DNA of 64,000 bases from Asterochloris sp. CNOR1 (lineage: Eukaryota; Chlorophyta; Trebouxiophyceae; Trebouxiales; Trebouxiaceae): the NCBI GenBank assembly GCA_963969365.1, contig OZ017747.1:2604001-2668000 (forward strand), written 5' to 3'. The notes under the pieces are model-generated. The model was not told the DNA's origin and searched no databases. It saw nothing but the letters and a program-made list of their open reading frames with translations. This document shows, one piece after another, positions 21,957 to 34,067 of this stretch. How positions within the stretch are numbered: the stretch's first letter is position 1; every line of letters starts with the position of its first letter. The position numbers and the translations under genes are program-made.

Positions 21957-24900
21957 CTTCCCAGGGTAAGAGTCGCCTGCAAGCCATCCCCATCTGCACA
22001 GCAGGTTCCCACAATAAGAAGCTGCCTGCTGGGGAGTGGTGCAGCTCAAAGCATTGCCCTACGTGGGCTGCTGCAGCTTGGCGCACAGAGGGACCTCAAA
22101 CCACTGTGTGTGGCTGCACACTGACCTCACGGTGGCCCTCTGGTGCCCTACTGCTCACCCTGCCTGGACGCGGCTGATCTTGGCGGTGTCCAGCGCCACT
22201 GCCTGGGCGTCTGCCCTCCCCTCGTTGGTGGGCTTCCACCCCTCCAGCATGGGCCACATGACCGAGAAGTCAGTTTGGCTGGCCGTCAGGCGGGCGCCCC
22301 CAGCCTTGAGCATCTTGACCATCCGCAGGCGCTGGAAGGTCAGCGCAGCCTCCAGGGGGGTGTGGCCCCACCTGCAGGACCGTCATGAGCGAATGGGGTG
22401 AGGCACAGCCAGAGCCCAAGCGCTGAATGACCAGGTGGCAACGCGGTGGTGAAGCTCCACCTACGAGCACCAGACACCAGCAAGTGAGATGCGGCACGGA
22501 CAAGGCTCAGGCGCTGGAACATCCAAGTGGCCCTGAAAGGGCTAACCTGCAACGCTGTTCAACATCATATGAGACCAGCAAGAGAGAGAAGGCACAGGCA
22601 GGAGCCCATGATGCGCTGGGGACAGAGACGCACCGGGCACCCCTGTCCCCTGTCAGTCACAGGTGCTCAGACAGCTTCAGCGTCGAGGCCCTGCTGGTTC
22701 CGTCATGCACGCCTGGTCATGCTTGCCATGAGGGCAGGGGTGCCCTGGGAAGCAGGGCCTGGCACAGAGTGGGTATCTTCAGGCGCTTGACGGCACACCT
22801 GTCGGGTTGGGCAGTGCCTTTGCACCTCTTCTGACAAGCATGTGCCAATGAGAGATGATCACACAAACACAACATGGAAACCTGAACCTGAGTGCAGGCA
22901 GCTCTGACCCACAGCTTGATTCCTCAGCCTACCTGTCGGCCATGTTGACCTGCGCACCGCGCTCCAGCAGCAGGCTAGCCGGCTCCAAGCGGCCAAAGCT
23001 GGCTGCCATCTGCAATGGCGTACAGCCATAGTAGTCCCTCTGCAGGCACAGTTGTGACGTTCTGAAGGGGGTTCAGCCCTCGGCAGGAAGCAGACTGCCA
23101 TCAGGCAGAGCAGGCAGGGCAGCACTGCAGGGATTGAGCAGGAGGCTGGGGCCCATCGCAGGGCCTTGGTGCTGCAGCCCAACAAGCCCCAACAAACAAG
23201 TTGACATGTGATGCACTGCTGCCAGATACAGCAGCCTGAGCAGCAGGCCAGGGAGAGTCAGCATGGCATGGCACCTGGTCCACGACAGCTCCCTTCCGCA
23301 GCAGCTTGTCGAGGGCGGGCATATCGTTGTTCATCGCAGCGACATGAAGCTGCAGCAAGCAGGCTCTGGACTCAGCACATTGGGCGCAGCAAGCCACAGC
23401 TGCCCAGCTTATGCTGTTGGCAGCCTGAAAGCACGTTCCTCGCCCGGAGGGAAGGCTACTCTGCTTGATGTTGTGGGGGGCCGCATTGTATGGCATTCTT
23501 ACCAAGCAGAGCCAGATAGCAGGAGCGCCTTGTGGGGTGCACATGCATTGTGCAGCATTGCAATAGGTCATGTCATCCGTCAGTTGTGCCAAGCTCGCTG
23601 TACAAAATGTAGTGAACATGCGACATGCAAGCTGAAGGTATGCATGCTCTCTGCAGGTCTGCCGAAAGCCGCGCTCCATGTGAGGCCGAGACGCCCACAG
23701 CCAGATGGCACTAGTCCTGCAGGTGCGAGGCAGAGCAGCGCCTCACAGGGTAGAAAGAGGCGTGCATGCTGGAGTAGAGCTGGCTGTGGTTCATCTCCGT
23801 GACGACCTTGCCATGCCCCTTGATGGTGGCCAGGGCAGCAGGGGTCAGGTTCCACGTGTTGATGACGTTGGGGGTGGCGCCCCGAGCCAGCAGGACCTTG
23901 ACCAGGCTGACCGAGCCCGAGTCGGCGGCCACATGCAGCAGCGTGTTGCCGTCGTGGTCTGCCCCATTCACATCCAAGCCGGCATCCAGCTTGTCCATGA
24001 GACCTGCACAAGCAATTCAAGGCGGTGTGCCGGTGCAAGCCAAGGCCCTGCAGCATGAGGCCACTCTCTGTATGCACGAGCAGTGCTGGTGTGTGAAGCC
24101 ACCACAATCGTGCTGCCTGTCATTACAGGTCCCATCCTCTTGAGCTGGACGGGTGCCTACTGTATGGAGGCTTCAGCTCCACAGTTGAGCAGCAGACGGT
24201 GCCAGGCAGGGGGCCTGCTATTTACCAGGCTTGTGACAGGTGGCCAGTCCAGCTTGCGTGCTGGGGCAGACAGACATGCAGAATGCTGTTGCCTGCCATC
24301 CAGAAGCTGGCAGGCCCGTCGACCAGCTTTGAGGCAGGACAGCACACTGCACTCAGAGAGAGTTGAGGGACTGTGCAGGACTGTCAGCCGGGAGCCATGG
24401 GAGCAACCCCAGCTCACCGTTGAGGTCTCCCGCCTGCGCCAGCTTGAGCAGCTCCATGTGTGCTGCCCGGACCTGCGCCAGCTTGGCGCCGTCGCGCACA
24501 ATGGACTGCTGCCCCAGGGTCACCCCAAAGACATCCTGCACCAGCAGGGTCGCGTGTCAGCCCCTGCTTCACATGGCTGTGACCACTGAGTCCCCTGGCA
24601 GCTCCCATGGTGCAGGGGGTGGGTTAGGGTGGCAGTGTCAGGGAGCGACTCGCCAGCAGTACACAACTGACCTCGTGATATCTACCCCTGGCCGCCAGCT
24701 CAGACATGGAGGCGTGCCCTGCAGCCACAAGCATACCTGCCGGCGTGAGCGCCAGAGCACAGGCAGGCACCAGTCTGACCACAGAGACAGCCACCAAATG
24801 AGCCGCGGTGCAGTATGCCCGGGACTGGAGCTCACAGCAACAGGGCAGCTCAGGCTTGCATCACAGCCACTCACCTATGATGCCGGCAAAGGCAGCAGAG

Positions 24901-27900
24901 ACTGCTGCTGCCATGTTAGAGTCACCGCAGATGTAGATATGGGAGTTGGGAGCTGCTAGCATCTCCTTGAGAGTACCTTGCTGCTCCAACACCGTATCCT
25001 GCAGCATGGGAGTCAAGTTGGGAGCTGCCCCTGCAGAGTGGCACAGCTCCAGTGGGGAAGCTAGCTTGCACTAGACTGCAAGGGCTTGGCAATCCCTTGT
25101 CTGGAGGCAGGTTCCCAAGTGCCTGGCGGCTGAGCCATCACCGACTTGCTCAGAGCTCTCAGAGCTGCCCACCTGGACATACTGCTTCTTTTGCCCAGGC
25201 ATCCGCGAGTACGCTACATACACCTGAGTCAGAGCCCCCTTCTCCATGGCAGCATTGATTTCATCCCTGCATGCCAAGCAAGGGGCTCAACTGGGCTAGC
25301 CCACTACTGCATGCCTGCAGCTGCAGAGCGTTCCAGGCTTGCAGATCCATTCCATACCCTTCTCAACCCACGGCTGAGGCTGGCAGAGGCGTCATGCCCT
25401 GCAGCTGGCTACTTGTCTGCAGCAGATGGATGCACAGCAAGCCTGGCACGGCGCTGCCTCGCAGGTGATATGGCAGCTGCCTGTGCTGAGCAGCGCTAGA
25501 TTTGAAGATGCAAGGGCCCACAGCCAAGCTCACTTGAAGAGTGAGGCAGCAGGCGCCTGAGCAACACCCAGCAGTGGGGCGGCAGGGACCGCTTGACACT
25601 CACTTGCAGATGAAGTCAGCAGGAGAGCGGCAGCCGAAGATGAGGATGCAGGGTCCCACAGGCCCACGGCTGAGCAGGCAGAGGCGCTGCTGGATGAAGC
25701 CTCTGCACGGCGCCAGGCCTGTTCCTGCTGCCACCATGACAACACCGCCCATGGCATTCATGGGCAGCCTGAAGGTGGGGACCTGCAGGAAGACAGGAGC
25801 ATCATTGATGGCATTCAGCTTGACAGATCTCAACCCTGGGCACCTGGAAGCCAACATCAGAGGGTGTGTGACCACGTAACCCAGTGTTGAAAGGCGCAGT
25901 GTTGCAAAGCACCATGCAGGGGAAGAGTGCCTGCGCAGCCCTCCTGACAAGTCCACCATACCCACAGCCTTCAGGCAATGGGACCAGCTACTGCAAGGCC
26001 CATGATGGTGCCACACCACACCACACCAGGCCTTGAGACTGCTGACCCCTGGGAGCCAGGAGAGCTTGCCTTGAGGACCCTGAATCTGACTTTCTCCCCA
26101 GGACGGAGGTGGTCCAGGTAGCTGCTGCAGTGCCCCTCCCGCTTGGTCCCATCTGGCAGCGCATACTGCACTGACCCCACTATTAAGTGCACCTCGTTTC
26201 CCACAACCCACGAGCTGCTGGCTATGGAGTAGTACCTGCAGCACCGAGCGTGAGTGAGTGCTAAGACTGATCCTGGGACTGATGCTGATAGTCTGGTGGG
26301 CATGCCAACAATGACTGCTGCCTCAGAGCATTGCTGCGCACTGCATGAGCCCCCTGACAGCCTGTCTGCTGCCTGCGAAGTGGCCTGACGCAGCTTGAGG
26401 CAGCAATTCCCAGGGGATCGCATATGACAAAATGGAAGCATGACTCTAAAGAGCAGTGATCATCCAGCACTGTGTGAAGCCTGTGACCTGCTGCTGTCAG
26501 TCCTCACCTGGTGTGGATGAGGGGGCACAACTGCAACAACACTGTGAAGGGCAGCTGCCCTGACAAGGACGGGAACTCGTCAAAGAGATCTATCCACCTG
26601 CAGACATCAAGGGACCTTGTGAGGCACTGATGCTGGCAAAGCCAGGGTCACTCCCAAGGGCAAAGCGATGGGCCATGTGTGGCATTCAGGCCAGCACAGC
26701 AGAGTCTCTCATGCCAGCAAAAGAGAGGTGCAGCAGATGCAAGCACAGCTCCTGGTAACTGAGGTGAAAACAACACAAGTCTCCACCCAGGCAGGTCTAT
26801 GCAGCTGCAGCAGCCTCCCACCCGGCAGGCAGTCACATTTGGGACACAGGCAACCTCCAAACTCCCTTGAGAGTGCTCAACCTGACCTGCAGCCGCTGGC
26901 CTGTCTCCACTTGGCATGCAGGGTCTCCCTTGTGCTGAGCTGCTTCAGCTCGTCTTGCTCGCGCGAAGCAGCTGCAAACTGCAGTAATAGTGCCGTGCCA
27001 TCTAGTTAGTATGTAGGCAGCCTCAGTGCAACAGCAGCTGCCTGCACTGCACTGTGATATGCACAGCAGGTTTGCCCTCAGCACTGTAGTCTTCTCAGAT
27101 GTGCTCAACACCTGTCACAGGCCATCACAGGCCTGGAGGCTCACTGCGCAGGCTTGTGTCACCAGACTGCTACCATCACCTTTGCTATCAGTGAAAGGGC
27201 GGCCTGAGATGGAGTCTCTAAGAGGCCGACGTACTCTGCAGGGACAGTGCAGGCGACGTCAGCAGATGAGGGGATGCAGAGCCGCTTGCTACCAATCTGC
27301 TGAAGGGTTGTGCCAGCAATCACTGCAGGCGGGCAGTGCTCACCTGAAAGCACTGCCTCGTACGTATTGGGGAGGGGGAAGGGCTTGACTGGCTCATGCG
27401 AGCCCTCTAGGAGCTCCAAGTCAAAGACGTCTGACAATGGGGTGATGCCCAGGTGGCGCCCAAATCTGACTAGCTGGTCATGCGTGATGTGGTGGGTGTT
27501 CTTGGGCAGGACGGCCAGGTGGTCGCCTGCAGGTGCACAAAGTGGGTCAGCACCCTGCTGGCACCGCAGAACACGCGGCACCAGCCAGACCTGGACATGC
27601 GGTCAGCATCCTGCGGGCACAGCACGAGCTGCTCAGCGGCCAGCACACATCCTGAGGCCTTGAAGCCACCGCGCAATGCAGCACCAAAAGGCTCCAGAGC
27701 TTTTGACCAGCAGGTGCACCTCAGCTGCCAGCACCAGGCCAGCTCTGCAGGAGCACCAAGGTGAGCCGCGCCAGACAGCACTCGAAGCCAAGCCTGTGAT
27801 TCACATGTAGCAGGCCGGCCAGCAGCTGCCCACCTGACTGGTACTGCACTGGGGCTTTCTCATTGAGCTTGGCCAGGTCCAGCTTGATGAGCTTAGTGGC

Positions 27901-30900
27901 GCGCGGCCGCTCAGTTTTGTTGAGTAGGTCCTGCTGCGACAAAACGGGCGCCTGCAGGTACTGGTCATCTTCTGCCAGACGCTTGGCACCTGCAGTACAG
28001 CAGCAGCTTGGAGGGATGGTGTGTGCTGTGAAGGAGGCTGCATGGTGAATGCAGCGTAGCACAGCAATAGCAGCTCCCAGACAGAAAGGCTGCTCAGGGC
28101 CAGCGACAGGCCTTCCGCAGCACACAGCACATTTACAGTACAGTGAGGAGGCTGCAGGTTGCTTGGTGCTGGGAGCACAGTGCACAGTGATTGCAGGCAT
28201 TGCATTGCACACAGCATGGTGTACAGGGCTGCAGGAACGTCCTGTGGCTTCTCTACGATTCATGCATCTGCCCAGGTTCAGCTTGAGGCAAGCAAAGGTC
28301 AGAAACCAGATGACTACAGACGCTACCTTAGCTGCTGGCAGGAACAAGACTGCAGGAACAAGCCTGAAGGGTCACCTTGCAGCCTGATGAGGTTGTAGGC
28401 CGGCTTGAGGTCACGCACCCTGACAGTGCTGTCCTGGGCCAGTGTGCTCAGCAAAGCCTCGCACTTTGCAGCTTGGGGCGCAAACTGTAACAGGATGTGG
28501 ACAGTGGCAGTCAATACGTGGCTGAGGCCACTGCACAGGCAGGCCTGCACACGGCTGCAGCAATGATGCTGTTGTTCACCGCCTGTCTTGAGCAGGTACA
28601 TATTGAAGCCAGCTTTGCTTGCTGCTGCAGCTGCTACTGCTGAAAGAGCTGCTGCTGCTGAGCTGTCTGCAGTGAAGGCATGCTGTAGAGATCCAAGGCT
28701 GATCACTGCTGCCAAGAGGGTGCTGCCCACCCTTTTGGCTGTCCCCTCAGCTCTGGCTCAGGGCTTGACCAACATGCAGCTGCAACTGCAAGGGGCTGCG
28801 CACAGCAGTGATGCCACCCACCTGCTGCCTGACAGCATCCAGAACGCCCATTAGCCAGAGTTTGAAGGACTGCTCCTGCCCCCCCAATGCATCGCCCTTG
28901 CCCACCCCGTGCAGGGGCACAGCCCCTGCTTGCAGCATCATGCTGTTGGTGAGGTCAGCAGCGCAGCAGAAGCGGGGGTAGCAGCTGCTGCCCAAACCAA
29001 AGACACTGTAAGCCTTCCCAGCAAAGGGGCCTTTGCCTGTCTCCTGGGCAGACAGCCACTTGAGGAACCTGCAGGCACCAGCAGCAGCACTGCAGAACAT
29101 GCAGCCAATGAACTGGGTGGCGACAGCATAATGCAAAGTTGGGCAGCAGTGCAATCATGGCAACAATCTTGCATCAATCAGAGGCTGCAGGAAGGCCCAG
29201 GTAGGGCCAGATGTCAAGACGGGCATGGCTGCAGCTGCTGCAAGGAACACGCATGTAGCTCTGGATCTGCTCTGGTGCTGTACATATCTCAGTCTGCCTG
29301 ACAGCCCAAACTCACGCGACGGCTGATGCAGGGGGGGCGCCTGAGCCGTAGGTGCTGGTCAGCAGCAGCACCATGTTGTAGCTGCCCAGAGTACGCTCGT
29401 CAGGGTTCAGTGTCTCCATGTTCTCTAGCTGGACGCCAAACTCCCCTTGAAGCACCTTGGTCAACTGCACAGGCAGCACCACATTGGCACAGAGCAGCAT
29501 CGTTTCAAAGTATGCAGCAGAGTGATCCCCTGGCAGCACCTCTGTCATCCGAAGAGGCAGCGCCACATTCGTAGGTGTGGCCACTGTGCAGTGTGCAATG
29601 CATGAGCTCAATGCTGCTGGACCTGAATGCAGGCGACTGTGAAGCAAACAACATTGCAGAGCTGCTGAGGGAGCAGCTCCATGTGCCACAAGGCAAACTT
29701 TGCGGAGCCGCTCAAACATCAGCTGCTGTTGGTCTTGATGTGCAGCTGCGTGGCTGCATCACAGACACAGCCTTACCTGCATGGCAAAGTGCTTGGCTGT
29801 GCCAGACACTGTGGCGTACAGCACCAGCACACGCAGGCGCCGCCGAAGGACCTTGCGCCGCAGCCTGCCCACCAGCAGGGCCACATACGGGTTCAGTGCC
29901 CAGCTGGTGAACACGCCCCTGGCCTGCATGGGCCCCTTCCAAGCTGTCAGGTACCGCTTCCAGCCTGGGGAGTACCTGTGGGCATGGGTTCGCCTGTCAG
30001 CCTGCTGTTGTCCACCAGCAGGAGGGGCAGAGATTGTGGGTGCTGATCTGCAGCGTCCACCAGCAGCAGAGCAGAGAGCACGCCTGTCGGTCTGCAACAT
30101 CCAGTGGGCGACAGCTCAGGCACCTTTGACTAGTTGTCTGAAGCACAAGCCAATCTGGCTAGCATGACATGCGCTGCTTGTGCACCGGGCTGCAGCCCAT
30201 GTCGGGACCTCCAAACCCCACAAAGTGCCTGGCAAGGCCAACTCAGCTCAGACAATGTGGGCGCAGCCCGCCCAATCTCAGCGCAGACACAGAAGCAGAG
30301 TGCTAAGTGAAGCCAGATTGACAGCAGGCAACAGCATCCAGGGCCAGATGGGCAGCGCAAGGCACCAAATGCTGGCCAAGCTGCTGCTATGCAGATTGTT
30401 GAAAAGACATGGGAGCTCACAGGTAGGCAGGCTTAAGGGTGTACTCTGTCATGCTATTCAAGCCCAGGTAGCAGGGAGACGTGTGCGCTGCGACTGCAGC
30501 AGGCGGAGGTGTCAGCAAACAGATCAGCCTGGGCAGCAGACAGCTTCAGACACTGTTGCAGGCAGGAGCCACTCTCACCAGGTGGGATGATCCACTTCCA
30601 GTTGCCTGGAGAGTATCCACGCTGCTTCTTTTCTGCCTGCAGGGTGGATAGCTCGTCATGATAAACAGCGAGCACCTCCAACGTCAGACATGTCCGGCAG
30701 AGCACTTGAACAGCCAGCCAGGTCTGACGAATGCTAATGCAGCAGGACATGCAGCTCTGGCAGGGTCGCATCGGCAGGTGCAGCAGATGTCCTTGACAGA
30801 GCCACTGCTCACATTCCACCAGACCCAAAATGAGGACATGAGGGTGTGGTGGTCCACCATGCCCATGCAGGCCACCCGGAATGAGTGGGTGATGGCCTGA

Positions 30901-33900
30901 TTCAGCACCAGCAGAGCCGCATCCCGCCACCTGCAGGGAGCACGGAGTGATGCAGCAGTCTGTGAGCGGTGGCAACTGCGAAAGCTTGGCCAGGCAGGCA
31001 GAGCCTGCAGAGCACACACCAGGGATGCAGCAACATGGCCATGGCGGGCCGCCCAGGGCAAAGCACGGCCAGGCAGGCAGCTCATGCAGGGTGCAACCAG
31101 TCATGCAGCAGCGTGCCGCAGCAGGGTCACATGGCCAAGCTGGCAGCTCACATGTTTGCGTTGTCCCTGATGTTCAACCCCAGCTGCTCTGCTATGATTG
31201 GCAGCTGGTTGTACCGTCCCTCGTCAGACAAATTTCTGCAGGGCAAGACGTGTGCTCTGGGCGCAGGACAGGAGCGCCAGCAGCTGCGGCCACAACCAGC
31301 TCAGCATAGGCAGCCCACAGGTGCAGAGGTGATTCACAAGCTGCAGCTTCATGCAGCTCAGTGCAGGCAGCTCAAGCGTGACCGCAGATGCTCCAGCGTC
31401 ATTGCAGGGGACATAGCGGTGTGCCTGGGCTGCAATGGTTCAACTACAGCCTCAGACAGGGGCACTCACCGCAAGATCTCAGTGTCTGCATACCATCCAT
31501 TGAAGGGGCAGGCTGTGAAGGTGATCCCCCCCACGCTCAACTCAATGTTGGACACCACAGGGATGCCGTACCATCTAAGGCCCAGGTTTGCAAGCCAGGC
31601 ATGCTTTGGGTGCAGGATGGGGACCTCTGCAGGGCAGTAGCCACATGGGTCAGGTGCTGGGGGGGTACCAGCACAAGGGCAACCGTGATCAGCTCAGGTG
31701 GGCCCACAGCGAGCTGAAAGCTGTAGCAGCATGGCGGTTGGTTTCCGATTTTCTCAGGAGACGCCTGGTGGACGTGACGGCGTGTTGCACAACACACCTG
31801 TGATGTACTGCTCGGGGATCTCGAACAGGTCAGGCTTGCTGGCGGGCGAGGCTTGCAGGACCAGGGGCAGAATGTCGAACCTGCCCGGCCCGTCTGCAGA
31901 GCAGCAACAGCAGCGCTCAAGCGTTCTGTGCACACACACACGCACGGCTGCAGGCACGGCAGCCCCGTGCACTCTGGCAGCGCATGCTAATTGCAGCTCG
32001 CAGCACCGCAGGCCAGCTCAATAGCAACAGCGGCAGCCAGACCAACTGCGCAGCTATCCGCGCTCATGGAGCCCCTTGCGGCAGCCCAGTACTTGCCGGG
32101 TCAGCTGCACAGCTGCAAACAAATCCAAACAGTCAGCAGGACACGTGTCTTGCAGGCCGGCTCAGCAGCACCAGCTGCGGTCACTCTGACTGCGTAGCTG
32201 TCCAGCCCTCTGGCCCTCGAGGTAATCTCACTCATGCACACGTCGGCAGCTCACTTCTTGGTCTCCAACCAAACTCCTGCTGGATCATCTGGGTGAAGGC
32301 CAGCTCAACAGGGTCCCCTATGATTGACATGTCCTCGTGCCTGCAAGAGGTTCAAAGCACTGCTTGGGACAGCTGAGTACCCCTGACACCTGCCCTGACT
32401 CTTGATACATCCAGCAGCGTCGCAGGAGCCCTTTGGCTGCCTTGCGCAGGAACACCTGTGAGCAACTTTCCTGACTGTGCAGCCCTGTGCATATGCTGCC
32501 GCTCACCTGTGGCCTGCATACCGCAGCAGCTGGCTGTTCCACACGCGGCTGCCTCCCTGCTCGGTCAGGGGGTTCTTTGGCTGGAACACGGTGATCCACG
32601 CCTCACTGGCCCCGCTGACAGTCGCAGCCTCTAGGTGCTCCAAGCAGGCTTCAAACATGCCCTGCATTGACCCAGAGTCCAGCCATCAGCTCACAGCACT
32701 TCAGCGCAGCTTGGGCCAGGCCTGCATTCATGCACGCAGTCAGACTGCTGGCGGTGATCAGACTGTCTTGCCCACCTGGTTTGTTGTGACATTCCTCTTG
32801 TCAAACAACTTGAGCTCATTCCAGAACTGCAGGTGGACACAGCAGAGCCTCAGGCACCACGTGCACTCAGTGCACCAGACTGGCAGTGGGTTTTGGGAAC
32901 TGCAGTAGAGCGTTGGCAGAAAGCTCCGATGCACCTTTCGATTGGAGCACTTGGGTGCATTTCTCCAGGCCAGCCTGGCACCATATTGAAGCTCGTTGTA
33001 GGCGAGCTCATATGTGCCGTTCCTGCGGATCTGGTCAAGCACCTGCTCCACCCTGGCAGCCTTTGTTTCTGATGTGGAGCCATTTTCTGCATGGTAGATG
33101 TCCTGCAGGCAGGGTCGCAGCTGTTCGGACCACCTGATAGGGCTGCTCCTCCCAGAGGTGGTTAGCCATGTGAAGAGCTGCTGAGGAGATGCCAAAGCAC
33201 AGCCAGCCCCAACCCAAGGTTGCCAGCAGCTGTGCAGATGGTGCCGCTGGCAGACAGCAGGTGCCTCTGATGGTGCAGGCAGGCCACTGAAGCCTGCGCT
33301 TCCCCTGCAGCAGCACTGCTGCCTCTGTCCATTGAACTTGCCTGAAACTCCAAGGCCTCCCGCACCAGGATCTCTGCAGGCGACTCCTCCTCGCCCAGAT
33401 CCGGATCTGGCACACATCCCCGGGGGCAGATTTGAGGATGCCGGCCATGCACATACCCTGCATCATTCAGTGTTGGCCTGGTCTCGTCTCACAGGGCAGC
33501 ACTTGTGCAGCGCCAGGGCCACTTGCTACTCTGCCTCTCAGGTGCCAGTTCATCAGCACGCCACATCTCTTTGGCGTGCAGGGAGCCAGCTGCAGGGTGT
33601 CTGCTTAGAGGCCACATCAGATGCAAGACGCGTTTTCATAGCACAGCACCTTCAGCTGGGTTTGCTGAGGCCCTCGTGCAGCAGGCCCACTCACCTGGGT
33701 AGGGCTTGCACCCCACAGAACCATGCAGGAAAGGGCACAGTCCAGGGGCTGCCATCGGCAAGGCTTCAACGCTGCGCCGCCCATCGCTGCTCTTGCCGCT
33801 GGGCTCTACAGCATTACCAGCACTGTGGCTGTGAGTGCTGGACTGCACGCCGCTGGTGCTGACCCTGACGCTATGCTTCTTGCCGTCTGCACTATCCAGC

Positions 33901-34067
33901 AGCTGGGGTCTGCGTGGCTGCATAGCATCCAGGGCCCCCTTGAGCCCATTCTCATGTGTGGCCTGCTGGCTCTGCCCGCTGCTGTTGCTCAGAGATGGGC
34001 TCACAATGCTGTCATGGCTGTTAGCAATGTCCTGTGGGGGGTGGGTCACATTGAGTTGTCGAGACAT
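20716..34067 (-). CDS. NOS: Nitric oxide synthase with C-terminal ankyrin repeats and globin domain
   Basis: NOS makes NO and citrulline from L-arginine, O2 and NADPH. About 35 exons run from the ATG at 34067 to a stop at 20716 and would encode about 1,546 residues: NOS oxygenase, a basic linker helix, FMN module, FAD/NADPH module, NOS tail, about five ankyrin repeats, then a globin. I followed the phase through every junction and all close. Key exons: 33695-34067, 33342-33457, 32935-33102, 32507-32661, 31470-31626, 29777-29975, 28822-29068, 27344-27526, 26070-26235, 25604-25782, 24418-24535, 23747-24003, 22164-22371, 21638-21729, 21307-21450, 20716-20892. GC donors occur after 33342 and 26070. 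The ankyrin-globin junction needs another GC donor (22164) and a 19-nt exon (21932-21950). The 3' end is uncertain: a GC donor at 20793 could extend it. Confidence 0.8.
22164..24535 (-). other. Ankyrin-repeat segment fused to the NOS tail
   Basis: The exon 24418-24535 carries both the NOS tail and the first ankyrin helix (ELLKLAQAGDLN), so the fusion is within one exon. It continues in phase to LDAGLDVNGADHDGNTLLHV, AADSGSVSLVKVLLARGA, TPNVINTWNLTPAALATIKG (23747-24003), LHVAAMNNDMPALDKLLRKG (23275-23349), YYGCTPLQMAASFGRLEPAS (22933-23039) and WGHTPLEAALTFQRLRMVK (22164-22371). This is about five repeats, the last irregular. Ankyrin repeats bind protein partners; the partner here is unknown. 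Confidence 0.85.
24418..29975 (-). other. NOS reductase domain (FMN, FAD, NADPH)
   Basis: FMN module: LYATVSGTAKHFAMQ, LLLTSTYGSGAPPASA and GKAYSVFGLGSSCYPRF. Linker and FAD module: APVQYQSGDHLAVLPKN, WIDLFDEFPSLSGQLPF, then YYSIASSSW (RxYSIxSS) and GHCSSYLDHLRPGEKVRF. NADPH module: MVAAGTGLAPCRGFIQQR, LIFGCRSPADF, VAYSRMPGQKKQYVQ and HIYICGDSNMAAAV. The tail reads ARGRYHE joined in phase to DVFGVTLGQQSI, which aligns with the YHEDIFGVTLRTYEV tail of animal NOS. That identifies the whole as NOS rather than a P450 reductase fusion. Confidence 0.88.
29500..29595 (-). repeat. Decayed copy of a NOS exon start with its acceptor, in the intron upstream
   Basis: The FMN exon starting at 29464 is preceded by CCAATGTGGTGCTGCCTGTG, then CAG and TTGACCAAGGTGCTTCAAGG. 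About 82 bp upstream (minus sense) is CGAATGTGGCGCTGCCTCTT followed by CGGATGACAGAGGTGCTGCC. Translated, NVVLPVQLTKVLQGE matches NVALPLRMTEVLPGD. The upstream copy lacks the acceptor AG at the matching place. Confidence 0.65.
29777..34067 (-). other. NOS oxygenase domain and putative calmodulin-binding helix
   Basis: After a Ser-rich N-terminus come LCPFLHGSVGCKPYP and CPRGC, then the haem Cys motif in ARLAWRNAPKCSNRK (usual form WRNAxRCxGR). Next are RVWNSQLLRYAGHR, MSIIGDPVELAFTQ, GRFDILPLVLQASP, RWYGIPVVSNIELSVGG, the substrate loop ACPFNGWYADTEI with the arginine-binding Glu, EGRYNQLPIIAEQLGLNIRD, MGMVDHHT and GNWKWIIPP. The exon 29777-29975 ends the domain and contains FTSWALNPYVALLVGRLRRK followed by VLRRRLR, a basic amphipathic stretch exactly where NOS enzymes bind calmodulin, directly ahead of the FMN site VLVLYATVSGTAKHFA. 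Catalytic groups are present; the haem loop is divergent. Confidence 0.88.
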
